This document shows positions 18,362 through 29,921 of a DNA stretch of 64,000 nucleotides, piece by piece. The stretch lies in NCBI RefSeq assembly GCF_000252125.1, contig NZ_AHKF01000018.1, positions 1-64,000 on the forward strand, written 5' to 3'. The stretch comes from Flavobacterium frigoris PS1. GTDB lineage: Bacteria > Bacteroidota > Bacteroidia > Flavobacteriales > Flavobacteriaceae. A model generated the notes under the pieces. It did no database searches and was not told the DNA's origin. It saw only the letters and a list, made by a program, of their open reading frames with translations. The position numbers and the translations under genes were made by a program. Numbering within the stretch: position 1 is the first letter of the stretch; the number at the start of each line of letters is the position of its first letter.

Positions 18362-21300
18362 TTAGAAACTGAAACTTAATCTAGCAAAAACGAATCTTCC
18401 GTTTTGTCCAAATTGCGATGTGTTTCTTGAATATACAAATTGATTTGCATTTGATAAATCAATTGAATTATTTGAAGATGTAGTAGGGGAATAAATTACA
18501 TTTCCGTTAGTGTCAACTCCAGAAGCTCTTTGAGCAATTGTTTGTGGTCCTAGATTTGCTGTTGGGTAAATATCAAAAATGTTGTTCGCTCCAATTACAA
18601 CTTTTGTCGAATTAGAAACTTTATACCCTACAGAAAAATCTGTAATGATTCTTGCAGCCCATACAGGGTGCTCGTTTTCAACTACTTTATTGTTGACAAT
18701 AATAGCATTGATCGTTCCATCTCCATTTGCATCAGCGATGTTTGGATCAGTTACTTCACCAAAGTATACGTTTCTTAAAAAGAAATCGAATTTATTAACT
18801 GTAATCGAGTTCGTTAAATTTGCTTTTACTCTTGGTACCGCTTCTTGAAGATATACTCTACTAGATTCAGAGAAGTATCTGTTAATTTGACCATTATCAA
18901 TTAATATTTGAGAACCGTGAATATCACCTACTTTTTTAGTGTTTGATATAGTTCCAGATAAATCTGTTTTTAAAGTTAATCCATTTCCAACATTTGCTTT
19001 ATGGCTGATAACGATGTCAATTCCTTTTGATTCAGTATCAATAGCATTAGCAAAGAATGTTGCTGCAGTAGCATTGGCATTATCAAATAAAGTGTTTAAC
19101 TGTGCTGCTGAACTTCCTGCAACAGGAGTTCCTCCTGGTCTAGAAAATTGATCAGTAAGAACCACTCTGTCTGCAATTTTTACAAAATAAGCATCAGCTG
19201 TTATAGTAAGTTTTGCTTCAGGTACTTTAGCCGTGAAACCAACACTAGCACTTTTTGACTCCTCTTGTTTCAATTGAGGAATTCCTAATAGTTTTGCAGC
19301 AGGCGAATCGTTACTAAATGTTCCTACTTCAAATGGTACACCTCCTACAAATTGTGTAGCAGTTGAGTTAAAGTAAATTTGGTGTAATGAAGGTGCTCTA
19401 AATCCTGTAGATACTGCACCACGTAAGTTAATATTATCTGTTACTTTATAACGAGTAGCTATTTTGTAATTAGTTGTACCACCAAAATCAGAATAGTTTT
19501 CATAACGCAATGCTCCGTTTAGCAACCATCTTTCAGTTACATCGTATTCTAAATCTGCATATACAGCAGCACTATTTCTTCCTTTGTCTACGGTGTTTGC
19601 CGGTTTGAACCCTGGGAAAACTTGAGCTCCACCTGCTCTAACTGAGCCATAAAAATCTGTAGCTTTTAAGTTGGCAGCAGTGGTTGCGTTAACAACTGCT
19701 CCGTTTATATCGTATTGATTGTATGAGTCTGGTTCACCAGCTGTAATTTGGAAATTTTCATGTCTGTATTCTGCTCCAAAAGCTACGTTCAATTTGTCAA
19801 TTTTTCTAGAGACATCAAAGTTAGTTGTGTTTTGAGAGAAGGCTAATCCACCAGCATCAAATTCAGTTGGAGAGTTTTCTCTCAGTGAAGAATTCAAAGT
19901 GTTTTCAATATTGTAATCGAATCCGTTTCTACCATATGTGTTACTTAGATCAAAGTTCCATTCTTTAAAAATTTTACCTCTAAGACCTGCAGCTGCTGAA
20001 ATGTCATTGATAGTAGAATGAATTTCAGGTAAGAAACCATTAGGATATAAAAAAGTATAAGTTCTTGATTGATTCGGTTTTCTATAAAAACCTGCCGCTT
20101 CACCAGTTCTATGACTTGTTCCTCCAAAAGCGTATACTTCAAGATTTTCATTGATAGGGTAAGCCGCATTTAAGAAGAATTGTGCACTTTGTAGTGAAGA
20201 TTGTCCCACTTTCATGTTAAAATCTCTTCTTTGTAATTTTCTGTAAGCTAATTCTCCTGCTGTTGCATCAAAGTTTAATGCAGTTTGCATAGCACCGATT
20301 GTATTTGCTCCAAGAATTGAAGCTTGTTGTGCAGCAGAAAAATAGTTGACAGTCGGAGCGTATGTTTTAATCGCACCAAGTATTTGAGCAGTATTTGGAG
20401 TATTAGTAATATTTCCCCATAGTGAATTGATATTTGTTCCTGCTTCTGTCGCTCTTTGTTCAATTGCATTAAATCCGCTGAATAATCCACCAGTTACATC
20501 ATTTGCTCTACTAGTTTGTCCTCTTAATTGAAAACTTCCAGTAGCATTGATGAAACTTTTTTCTTTTCCTAGGCTTGTACCGTAATTTAAATCGATTTGT
20601 AAATTGTTTCCGTCATTACCACCTCTGTGGTCGTTAGCCCCTTTAGAAAAATTACTTCCTCCTAGGATATTAATGTCTAATTTATTGGTCGCTTTTTTAA
20701 CATTTACGTTAATTACACCTGCAATAGCGTCTGAACCGTACTGTGCAGAAGCACCATCTCTTAAAACTTCGATTTTGTCAATTGCAAAAGCGGGAATAGC
20801 ATTTAAATCTGTTCCTACAGATCCTCTTCCTGGAGAACCATTAATGTTTACTAAAGAAGAAGTGTGTCTTCTTTTTCCGTTTACCAATACCAAAACTTGG
20901 TCAGGACCTAAACCTCTTAATTGAGCAGGATCAATATGATCCGTTCCATCAGCTACAGTTGTAGTATTTGATGTAAACGACGGCGCTACCATGTTTAATA
21001 TTTGGTTTAAGTTAGCTTGTGGCCCTTGTGAAGCAATGTCTTTCATGCTAATTACATCAATAGGCACAGCTGATTCAGTTACTGTTCTTGCAGCGCTACG
21101 AGATCCAAGAATGACAACATCTTGAAGTGTTACCCCACTTTCTGCTAAAGAAACATTAACAGTACTTCCTGTAACTTTAACGTTTTTGGTTTCTAGACCA
21201 ACATAGGAGAATTGTAAGATGTCTCCAATTTTTGCCATGATCGAATATTTACCATCAGCATCAGTAGTGGAACCGTTGCTAGTGTCTTTTACAAGAACAG

Positions 21301-21415
21301 AAGCTGCGGGTAGGGTTCCTTTTGTCGCATCAGTAACGACACCAGAAACTTTAATTTGCTGTGCAGTTAATCCTGCAGAGAAAATTAAGGTTAGAATAAA
21401 AATAAGCTTTTTCAT
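18362..21415 (-). CDS. TonB-dependent outer membrane receptor (orphan)
   Basis: A 1017-residue outer membrane receptor. Residues 1-19 are a signal peptide; about 20-100 form a carboxypeptidase-regulatory-like (CarboxypepD_reg) domain with VSGVVTDA and YSIMAKIGDILQFSYVGLET; about 115-235 form the plug domain with LRGLGPDQVLVLVNGKRR and IEVLRDGASAQYGSDAIAGV; the rest is a 22-strand barrel ending in FARLSFSF with a terminal Phe. No SusD-like lipoprotein follows, so it is not a SusCD pair. The ligand is unknown. It is flanked by terminators and probably monocistronic. Confidence 0.93.
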   Translation of the reverse strand: MKKLIFILTLIFSAGLTAQQIKVSGVVTDATKGTLPAASVLVKDTSNGSTTDADGKYSIMAKIGDILQFSYVGLETKNVKVTGSTVNVSLAESGVTLQDVVILGSRSAARTVTESAVPIDVISMKDIASQGPQANLNQILNMVAPSFTSNTTTVADGTDHIDPAQLRGLGPDQVLVLVNGKRRHTSSLVNINGSPGRGSVGTDLNAIPAFAIDKIEVLRDGASAQYGSDAIAGVINVNVKKATNKLDINILGGSNFSKGANDHRGGNDGNNLQIDLNYGTSLGKEKSFINATGSFQLRGQTSRANDVTGGLFSGFNAIEQRATEAGTNINSLWGNITNTPNTAQILGAIKTYAPTVNYFSAAQQASILGANTIGAMQTALNFDATAGELAYRKLQRRDFNMKVGQSSLQSAQFFLNAAYPINENLEVYAFGGTSHRTGEAAGFYRKPNQSRTYTFLYPNGFLPEIHSTINDISAAAGLRGKIFKEWNFDLSNTYGRNGFDYNIENTLNSSLRENSPTEFDAGGLAFSQNTTNFDVSRKIDKLNVAFGAEYRHENFQITAGEPDSYNQYDINGAVVNATTAANLKATDFYGSVRAGGAQVFPGFKPANTVDKGRNSAAVYADLEYDVTERWLLNGALRYENYSDFGGTTNYKIATRYKVTDNINLRGAVSTGFRAPSLHQIYFNSTATQFVGGVPFEVGTFSNDSPAAKLLGIPQLKQEESKSASVGFTAKVPEAKLTITADAYFVKIADRVVLTDQFSRPGGTPVAGSSAAQLNTLFDNANATAATFFANAIDTESKGIDIVISHKANVGNGLTLKTDLSGTISNTKKVGDIHGSQILIDNGQINRYFSESSRVYLQEAVPRVKANLTNSITVNKFDFFLRNVYFGEVTDPNIADANGDGTINAIIVNNKVVENEHPVWAARIITDFSVGYKVSNSTKVVIGANNIFDIYPTANLGPQTIAQRASGVDTNGNVIYSPTTSSNNSIDLSNANQFVYSRNTSQFGQNGRFVFARLSFSF

Positions 21416-21797
21416 TATTTGGTTTGTTTAGTTTGTTTTGGCTAATTTACAAATTAATAAACGATATGTTATTTATATGTTAAAAAATAACAAATTATCA
21501 ATAGGATGTTTTATTTGGTCAGTAATTTATGTAATCATCAGTGTTGTGGCTTTTTTTCTGTTGATTGGATAATTTTAGGCTTTTTTTAATTTTAGGCTAG
21601 CGCTCGTAAATTACGAGTAACAAGTATCTTTTTTCTTATAATAATTAATCAAAGGTTAACGCGGCTGTTTTCTGAGCAAAAAAAAAGTCTAATTTGAAAA
21701 TACATAGCATCAATTTTTGATACTATTTATTTTCAAATTAGACTAATTCTGAAGTTCATAGAAGGCATATCTGAAAGAAAGCTAACTTTAGTTCAAT
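21416..21797. other. Intergenic region upstream of the TonB receptor
   Basis: The 382-base gap carries no gene. It contains a small CTCGTA/TACGAG hairpin near 21603-21617 and the very long terminator hairpin at 21686-21744. I did not find a convincing -7 box for the receptor. Confidence 0.6.
21686..21744 (-). terminator. Long terminator hairpin after rlmF
   Basis: Seventeen bases (21686-21702) are perfectly inverted at 21728-21744, and the inside folds further (atagcatcaa with ttgatactat, one mismatch), leaving a three-base loop. On the minus strand it runs into eight or more T (complement of 21678-21685), so it terminates rlmF. Confidence 0.85.
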
Positions 21798-22745
21798 CTA
21801 TTCAAATTTCCATTCTTTTTGTTGAGATTCACTCAAGAATGTCCATGCAATTATGCGGCTGATTTTTTGGCCTTGAGCCATATTAATTGTTTTTATTTCA
21901 ACAACATTTACTTTATTTAATGTTTTGTAGATGCTTGAAAGATGCGATTGTTTAGAAACTAGAGTTGTAAACCATAAACACTGCATCGGGTATTTAGCAC
22001 TTTCATAAATCATTTGTGTAATAAAACCGAGTTCTCCGCCTTCGCACCATAGTTCGGCATTTTGGCCACCAAAATTCAGTACAAGCTTTGTAGTCTTTGT
22101 GTTTTCTAAATTATTTATTTTTCGCACTGTACTTTTTGTAGCTTCTTCTTGTGAGGAATGAAAAGGAGGGTTGCAAATGGTGAAGGCAAATTTATCTTCG
22201 GGTGTAATTATATTTTTAAAAATAAAACGCGATTCGGTTTGTTGCTGCAAACTGATGCTATCAATCAATTTAGGATTGGCTTCAATTATTTTCCCACAAT
22301 TTTCAATTGCTTTTTCATCGATATCCGTTCCTACAAAACCCCATCCATAGGAGGCGTTCCCTATTATTGGATAAATGCAATTTGCTCCTACACCAATATC
22401 TAATCCTTGTACCGTTTCTCCTATAGGAATTACCCCATTATTAGTTGTTGCCAATAGGTCAGCAATGTAATGAATGTAGTCCGCTCGCCCGGGAATGGGA
22501 GGACATAGGTAGTTTGCAGGAATATCCCAATTCTTAATATCGTAATAGGTGATCAGTAAAGCATTGTTTAAAGTCTTCACTGCTTCAGGGTTGCTAAAAT
22601 CTACTGTTTCGATATTGTGTTCGTTAATCGAAACAAAAGGTTTTAGTTTAGGGCAGTTTTTAATTAAAAGCGTAAAATCGTATCGGAATCTATGTTGATT
22701 TCTTGGGTGTAAATTAGTTTTTTCTGTATTCGTTTTAGGAGTCAT
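21798..22745 (-). CDS. rlmF: 23S rRNA (adenine-1618-N6)-methyltransferase
   Basis: A 315-residue S-adenosylmethionine-dependent enzyme that methylates N6 of A1618 in 23S rRNA. The N-terminal LHPRNQHRFRYDFTLLIK block and NWDIPANYLCPPIPGRADYIH are hallmarks of RlmF; GLDIGVGANCIYPII is the SAM-binding glycine loop near 114-128 and CNPPFHSS near 190 is the NPPF catalytic motif of N6-adenine methylases. Length matches the family. Monocistronic, with a very strong terminator behind it. Confidence 0.93.
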   Translation of the reverse strand: MTPKTNTEKTNLHPRNQHRFRYDFTLLIKNCPKLKPFVSINEHNIETVDFSNPEAVKTLNNALLITYYDIKNWDIPANYLCPPIPGRADYIHYIADLLATTNNGVIPIGETVQGLDIGVGANCIYPIIGNASYGWGFVGTDIDEKAIENCGKIIEANPKLIDSISLQQQTESRFIFKNIITPEDKFAFTICNPPFHSSQEEATKSTVRKINNLENTKTTKLVLNFGGQNAELWCEGGELGFITQMIYESAKYPMQCLWFTTLVSKQSHLSSIYKTLNKVNVVEIKTINMAQGQKISRIIAWTFLSESQQKEWKFE

Positions 22746-22857
22746 TTTGTGTGTTTCAGGGCAAAAATTGTGATTTCTTCTATGTAAGAATCTGTAGCAA
22801 GTTATGTAAAAATTAACCGCTCTGATAATTTTTTGTTGTTTTTTAGGTTATTAAAGA

Positions 22858-23520
22858 CTAATCAATACATTCCATCATCAGTAAGTCTCCCTGATCGTGT
22901 TCTATTATTACGATTCCGTCATTGATTACATGATTGCTACTTCCGGTACGGTATCCAATAGTTAAAGTGTCATTTTTCAAAGGATAAAATAAGTTTTCGG
23001 ACTGAATTCCAGTTACATGACCTATAGGGATTAATGAAATAGGTGTGTTGGCGGTATACCATTTTTCAAATTTTTTAGGTAATAAAAATACCTTTGAATG
23101 ATCATCTAGTATAACAATTTTTAATTTTTCCCTATATCTTACAATGTTAGTTAGATTTGTAATCGTGTGGTCCGTACGTTTTCCGGTAGCCCAAACCACA
23201 TTTACAGCTGGAATGTTTCTTTGGTGTAAATAATCAAACGCCTTTTCCAAATCAGTTTTGCTTTGGTCTGGAGTGTGAACTATTTCAATTGGATATTGTT
23301 TTTCTTTGTAGTAATTGGCATCAAAATTACGGTCAAAATCACCTAAGAGGACATCTACTTTTATATCTAGTTGCATAACCCTTTCCATAGCGGAGTCCAA
23401 GACTATCACTAAAGGGGACCATTCCAGCAGTTGCCCTAACAGTTCAGGATTACAGGAGGCGCCATTTGCAATTATTAATGCGGGTTCTTGGTCATCGCGA
23501 ACAATATGGTGTGAGGACAT
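22858..23520 (-). CDS. thiN: Thiamine pyrophosphokinase
   Basis: A 220-residue thiamine diphosphokinase, transferring pyrophosphate from ATP to thiamine to make the cofactor. ANGASCNPELL near 18-28, the acidic LLGDFDRNFD near 60, TPDQSKTDLEKAFDYL with the conserved Gln-Ser-Lys-Thr-Asp run, and ATGKRTDHTITN are the expected catalytic-domain motifs, followed by a C-terminal beta domain holding the thiamine site. Length is usual. It has its own promoter and lies between rlmF and the DUF4249 gene. I see no TPP riboswitch in the short leader. Confidence 0.88.
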   Translation of the reverse strand: MSSHHIVRDDQEPALIIANGASCNPELLGQLLEWSPLVIVLDSAMERVMQLDIKVDVLLGDFDRNFDANYYKEKQYPIEIVHTPDQSKTDLEKAFDYLHQRNIPAVNVVWATGKRTDHTITNLTNIVRYREKLKIVILDDHSKVFLLPKKFEKWYTANTPISLIPIGHVTGIQSENLFYPLKNDTLTIGYRTGSSNHVINDGIVIIEHDQGDLLMMECID

Positions 23521-23568
23521 GTTGAGAAGTGGGGTTAGGATATAGTGTTAATTCAATTATATTTTTTG

Positions 23569-23597
23569 CAAAGATAGAAAATAGTTTTCAATACAAA
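23569..23597 (-). promoter_or_regulatory. thiN promoter (both boxes)
   Basis: On the minus strand TTTG (23594-23597), 17 bases, then TATCTTTG (23569-23576), 48 bases before the ATG. Spacing is at the short end of the Bacteroidota range. Confidence 0.55.
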
Positions 23598-23646
23598 TTT
23601 TGGTTTCGTAACTTCAATAAAAACCTATAATTAAGAACAACTGAAT

Positions 23647-24468
23647 TTATTTAATTATATATTTTGCACTATCGGCTTCGCTTATCGAGAAATATCCCAG
23701 AGGATAGTTGTCAGGATTTGTAGTGTTAATTATGTTTCCTCTAACGGTTGCGGGTGGTGATTGAAATGGCCCGCCACCAGAACTTCCTGCAATGCTTATC
23801 AGCACATTCATATAATTGTAATAAGATTTAGAAATGCCATAATGAGTGACAGTAATTTCATCGCTGGTTTTTAAATCGTCACTTTGTGAAATGCTGAAAA
23901 ATTTATTTCCTTGAAAAAAAGTGTCCTCATCTGCATAATAATTTTGTTTCACTTGGTTCGAATAATGATAATTGTATAAATAGTAATTGGTTTCATTTAC
24001 AGGATCTGTAAAATAGGTTTTAATTTCGATGTCTTTTCCTGTAAAACCGCCCTCGTTATTCTGAATAATTTCACTAATTGGAGCTACTGATTTTAAAGTC
24101 TCAACTGCAGTATAGGTGTCGCCTGCATTAATAATTGTCAAAGTGTAGGATTCGTTAATGACAGCAATAAAATTAGAGCAAGTGTATACGCCAGTATTTG
24201 CAATTTCTGTAAAAAGGAACGTGGTATTTGAACTGTTTTTGATAGAAACTATCGCTCCTGAAACTTTTGGTATTATATCGCTATAGTAATTTGTGGTAGT
24301 AGTTAATTTTATTTTTTGTTCCTTTCCCGTTGTTCCTTTATACCAATTTATAGATGCTTCTATAACCAGTTTTGGTGAGTCAGTTTGTAGATCTATATTA
24401 ACTACGTCCTCACAACCGTTCACAACAAAAACGACTATTAGTATTAAAAGTATATTTATTTTTTTCAT
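23647..24468 (-). CDS. DUF4249 outer-membrane lipoprotein
   Basis: A 273-residue lipoprotein. The signal peptide ends VVNGC with Cys19 as the lipidation site, followed directly by Glu-Asp. The body is beta-rich with SPKLVIEASINW near 31-42 and YTLTIINAGDTY, typical of DUF4249, a Bacteroidota-only family usually encoded beside a TonB-dependent receptor. Function unknown; by context it may be a surface or periplasmic partner of the receptor whose stop lies four bases upstream of this ATG. That is inference from the operon. Confidence 0.85.
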   Translation of the reverse strand: MKKINILLILIVVFVVNGCEDVVNIDLQTDSPKLVIEASINWYKGTTGKEQKIKLTTTTNYYSDIIPKVSGAIVSIKNSSNTTFLFTEIANTGVYTCSNFIAVINESYTLTIINAGDTYTAVETLKSVAPISEIIQNNEGGFTGKDIEIKTYFTDPVNETNYYLYNYHYSNQVKQNYYADEDTFFQGNKFFSISQSDDLKTSDEITVTHYGISKSYYNYMNVLISIAGSSGGGPFQSPPATVRGNIINTTNPDNYPLGYFSISEADSAKYIIK

Positions 24469-24472
24469 CTGC

Positions 24473-26854
24473 TTAGAATTTGAAGTTATAACTGACCGCC
24501 GGAACGATACCGAAAATAGATATTTTTACCGCTTCGTTATTACCGGTATCCGTATTTTCTCTGAAATTTATAGATGCTGCGTTTTTGCGGTTATACAAAT
24601 TGTAAATGCTAAAAACCCATTCGCCTTTCCAGTTTCTATCTCTGTTTTTACGTGGGGTCAATGTTGCAGCAATGTCAAGATGGTGATAGGTGGGTAAGCG
24701 ATTCTCATTTCTCAATCCGTAACTTGGAACGGTAACTCCCAGGTATTCATATTGCCCTTTTGGATAGGTTACTGGTTGCCCAGTCTGCAATGAGAAATTG
24801 GCTCCAAAAGACCATTTTTCGTTTAAATTATAAGAACTGGTAATGGCAATATTATGTAATTTGTCATAAACAGAATTGTACCATCGACCATTGTTGATTC
24901 CTGATTCCAGGGCCGTTCTACCCGGAGTTTGTTGCTCGGATTTCGAAAGGGTATAGGATATCCACCCATTTAATTTACCTTCATTTTTTCTAAACATTAG
25001 TTCTAATCCATAGGATCTTAATTGGCCGTTTAGAACTATTTGTTCTATTGCTTTATTGGCAATTAAATCAGCGCCATCGATGTAATCTAACCTGTTTTGT
25101 ACTTCTTTGTAATATGTCTCTACTTCTATAGAATACATTTGATTATTGAAGTTTTTGAAATACCCTAAAGCAACTTGGTCGGCAATTTGTGGTTTGATGT
25201 AGGTGTCGCTTGGCGTCCAAACATCTAGCGGGGTAGGCGATGAGGTGTTTGAGATTAACTGTAGATACTGCACCATTCTGTTATAGCTCGCTTTTACGGA
25301 TTGATCGTCATTGATTTTATAGGCAATAGAAAAACGAGGCTCCAGATTGTTGTAGCTTTTAATCGTTTTGTTTTTGTCATAGAATTGAGTGCTTATTGGA
25401 GTAGCTTTTTCGTATATCTGTAAATCAGTATTGAAGGTGATAGGGTTATTGTTGGCATATTTATTTACCGTAGATTGTCCTAATCGATAAAATAGGCTGT
25501 AACGCAAACCATAGGATAAAGAGATTTTTTTTGAAATATCTTGCTCAGCGCTCAAGTATAAAGCAGGTTCAAATGCATATTTTTTATCTATTTGATCAAA
25601 ATTAATTCCAGAATCGGCATCAGAAGGTCGGATTGTTCCGGGGTTAAAGTCATAATAGATGGCGTTGACACCATAATTTAATTTGAAGGTATCAGAGATG
25701 TAATTCTTGAAGTCGTATTTGATGTTGTAATTTTTAATGCCAGAATCCCATTTGAAACCAACAAAATCAAGATCTAGACCATAATAATAGTCACTGTAAA
25801 TCAGAGATAAATTAGAAAACAATTTGTCTGAAAACAGGTGGTTCCAGCGTAAGTTTAAAGTTGAGTTTCCGTAAATATTAGTGAAGCTCTTATTAAGACT
25901 AAAAACATCTCTTCCAAAATATCCTGATAAATATAGGTTGTTACTAGGGTTCAGTTTGTAACTCAGCTTTGTATTTAAATCATAAAAATAAGCGGAGTTG
26001 TCTTTTTGATCTTTGGAAAGCTTTAAAAATAAATGGGCGTAGGAGCTTCTTCCACCAATAAGGAATGAGCCTTTATTTTTTACTATTGGCCCTTCGACCA
26101 AAATTCTACTGGAGATTAGTCCGATTCCACCATTTACGTGAAAACCTTTGCTGCTGCCGTCTTTTTGGTAAATATCCAAAACAGAAGAGGCTCTTCCTCC
26201 AAAACGTGCTGGAATTCCTCCTTTGTATAACTTTAAATCTTTTATAGCATCAGGGTTGAAAACGGAGAAAAAACCGAATACATGGGAGGAACTGAATATG
26301 GTTGCCTCATCTAGTAAAATTAAATTTTGGTCAGCACCGCCACCACGAACGTTGAATCCAGATGCTCCTTCACCAGCATTAGTAACTCCGGGCAATAATA
26401 AAAGTGATTTTATGATATCTACTTCCCCTAGAACTACCGGCATTCTCTTGATGGAGCTAATCGATAGTTTATTGATGCTCATTTCAGGGGAACGGATATT
26501 GCTGCTGGAATTTTGCCCAGTAATAATCACTTCTTCTAATACTTCACTGCTATCAAGTAAGCTAAAGTTAGTTTTTGTGTTTTCTGATAATGTTACGTTT
26601 TTACTAATGGTTTGAAAGCCAATGTAGCTAATTTGGACGGTGTAATCTCCTTTAGGAAGTGTGATGGAATAAAAACCATACTCGTTGGTGAGTGCAGCCG
26701 ATTTTACTTCAGGGATATATACATTTACTCCAATGAGTGTTTCGTTATTTCTGCTGTCGGTAATTATCCCGCTTAGAGTATATTTATCTTGCGAAAAAGA
26801 AGAAATAGTAATTAAAAGAAGGGTAAAGAGGAAGCGATATTTTTTTGAAAGCAT
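24473..26854 (-). CDS. TonB-dependent receptor with CarboxypepD_reg domain
   Basis: A 793-residue outer membrane receptor. Residues 1-22 are a signal peptide; 25-105 form a carboxypeptidase-regulatory-like domain (YTLSGIITDSRNNETLIGVN, YGFYSITLPKGDYTVQISYIGF); about 120-235 form a plug with GEVDIIKSLLLLPGV and NVRGGGADQNLILLDEA; the remainder is a barrel ending VPAVSYNFKF with terminal Phe. It is the first gene of a two-gene operon with the DUF4249 lipoprotein. The plug variant with GASGFNVRGGG is common in this DUF4249-linked group. Ligand unknown. Confidence 0.92.
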   Translation of the reverse strand: MLSKKYRFLFTLLLITISSFSQDKYTLSGIITDSRNNETLIGVNVYIPEVKSAALTNEYGFYSITLPKGDYTVQISYIGFQTISKNVTLSENTKTNFSLLDSSEVLEEVIITGQNSSSNIRSPEMSINKLSISSIKRMPVVLGEVDIIKSLLLLPGVTNAGEGASGFNVRGGGADQNLILLDEATIFSSSHVFGFFSVFNPDAIKDLKLYKGGIPARFGGRASSVLDIYQKDGSSKGFHVNGGIGLISSRILVEGPIVKNKGSFLIGGRSSYAHLFLKLSKDQKDNSAYFYDLNTKLSYKLNPSNNLYLSGYFGRDVFSLNKSFTNIYGNSTLNLRWNHLFSDKLFSNLSLIYSDYYYGLDLDFVGFKWDSGIKNYNIKYDFKNYISDTFKLNYGVNAIYYDFNPGTIRPSDADSGINFDQIDKKYAFEPALYLSAEQDISKKISLSYGLRYSLFYRLGQSTVNKYANNNPITFNTDLQIYEKATPISTQFYDKNKTIKSYNNLEPRFSIAYKINDDQSVKASYNRMVQYLQLISNTSSPTPLDVWTPSDTYIKPQIADQVALGYFKNFNNQMYSIEVETYYKEVQNRLDYIDGADLIANKAIEQIVLNGQLRSYGLELMFRKNEGKLNGWISYTLSKSEQQTPGRTALESGINNGRWYNSVYDKLHNIAITSSYNLNEKWSFGANFSLQTGQPVTYPKGQYEYLGVTVPSYGLRNENRLPTYHHLDIAATLTPRKNRDRNWKGEWVFSIYNLYNRKNAASINFRENTDTGNNEAVKISIFGIVPAVSYNFKF

Positions 26855-26931
26855 TTCTTAAATTTTGAATTACAAATTTGGTAAAAAGATAAGTAATTTG
26901 CTACTAAACAATGGTTAAAGTAGTATAAATA

Positions 26932-26963
26932 AATAAAGGCAACTGTTTCCAGTTGCCTTTATT
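26932..26963 (-). terminator. icd terminator
   Basis: A perfect 14-bp stem (26932-26945 with 26950-26963) with a four-base loop, 24 bases after the icd stop. Confidence 0.88.
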
Positions 26964-26987
26964 AGTATAGTAAGTAGTAAAATTGAA

Positions 26988-29234
<2,247 letters not shown>

Positions 29235-29281
29235 CTAAAAAAAGGATCTGAAATGTATGTAATGCTTAAAATTAAGCCATG

Positions 29282-29289
29282 CAAATATA
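29282..29289 (-). promoter_or_regulatory. icd -7 box
   Basis: On the minus strand TATATTTG fits TAnnTTTG, 71 bases upstream of the ATG, implying a leader of about 65 bases. No upstream TTG at standard spacing. Confidence 0.5.
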
Positions 29290-29435
29290 ATGAAATCAGA
29301 CCGTAATTTGATTCTGTACCTTGTAGAATTGGTTAAATTATAGGATTGTTAACTTGTTAACCATGAATTTGTTGTTTTGTTAACAGAATGACTTCAAATT
29401 CAGAAATCTTGAATTTTTTTAGAAAAAAGCAAAAA

Positions 29436-29462
29436 AAAAGTCCCGACAATGTCGAGACTTTT
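29436..29462 (-). terminator. rplS terminator
   Basis: A 12-position stem with one mismatch (29436-29447 with 29451-29462) followed on the minus strand by a run of T from the A-run at 29431-29435 onward. Confidence 0.85.
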
Positions 29463-29481
29463 ATGATAAAGAGATATTTGA

Positions 29482-29832
29482 CTATCTTCTTTTGTCTTTA
29501 ATTTTTGCTTTTTTACCAGTAAGTTCTCTGAAGTAGAAAATTCTAGCTCTACGAACTGCACCTTTTTTGTTGATTTCAACTTTTTGTAAAGCTGGTAAGT
29601 TTACAGGGAAGATACGCTCAACTCCTACAGAACCTGACATTTTACGAATTGTAAAAGTTTCTGTGTTACCAGAACCTCTTCTTTGGATAACAACTCCTTT
29701 GAAAAACTGTGTTCTAGTTTTTTCACCCTCTTTAATTTCGTAGTATACAGTGATAGTATCACCAGCTCCGAATGCAGGGAATTCTTTTCTAGGTACTAAT
29801 TCGTCTTGAACGAATTTCATTAAATCTGCCAT
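29482..29832 (-). CDS. rplS: 50S ribosomal protein L19
   Basis: A 116-residue ribosomal protein at the 30S-50S interface. It shows the conserved L19 core: FPAFGAGDTITVYYEIKEG, FKGVVIQRRGSG, TFTIRKMSGSVGVERIFPVN and RRARIFYFRELTGKKAKIK. Length matches. It lies downstream of trmD as in many bacteria, but 172 bases away with its own -7 box and a possible structured leader, so it can be expressed independently. Confidence 0.98.
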   Translation of the reverse strand: MADLMKFVQDELVPRKEFPAFGAGDTITVYYEIKEGEKTRTQFFKGVVIQRRGSGNTETFTIRKMSGSVGVERIFPVNLPALQKVEINKKGAVRRARIFYFRELTGKKAKIKDKRR

Positions 29833-29904
29833 GATAATTTTAATTATGGTTTTTTATCAAATCAACATTCACGGATCTCGCCAGAGGTTGGTCTAAAGTG
29901 ACCG
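29833..29904 (-). promoter_or_regulatory. Possible rplS mRNA leader structure
   Basis: Between the predicted start of transcription and the rplS ATG lie about 65 bases. The 5' part can fold, for example GGTC/GACC around a six-base loop and TCAC with a distal GTGA. Ribosomal protein leaders that bind their own product are known, and I recall one reported for L19 in flavobacteria; I cannot verify the match. Confidence 0.4.
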
Positions 29905-29912
29905 CAAAAGTA
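29905..29912 (-). promoter_or_regulatory. rplS -7 box
   Basis: On the minus strand TACTTTTG fits TAnnTTTG, 72 bases before the ATG. Confidence 0.5.
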
Positions 29913-29921
29913 GAAAAAAAT

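Noticed and set aside
18362..21415. SusC-like glycan uptake receptor
   Set aside because: No SusD-like lipoprotein or glycan enzyme gene is adjacent, so a polysaccharide utilisation locus cannot be claimed.
22780..23560. TPP riboswitch controlling thiN
   Set aside because: The leader before the thiN ATG is under 60 bases and shows none of the conserved thi-box helices.
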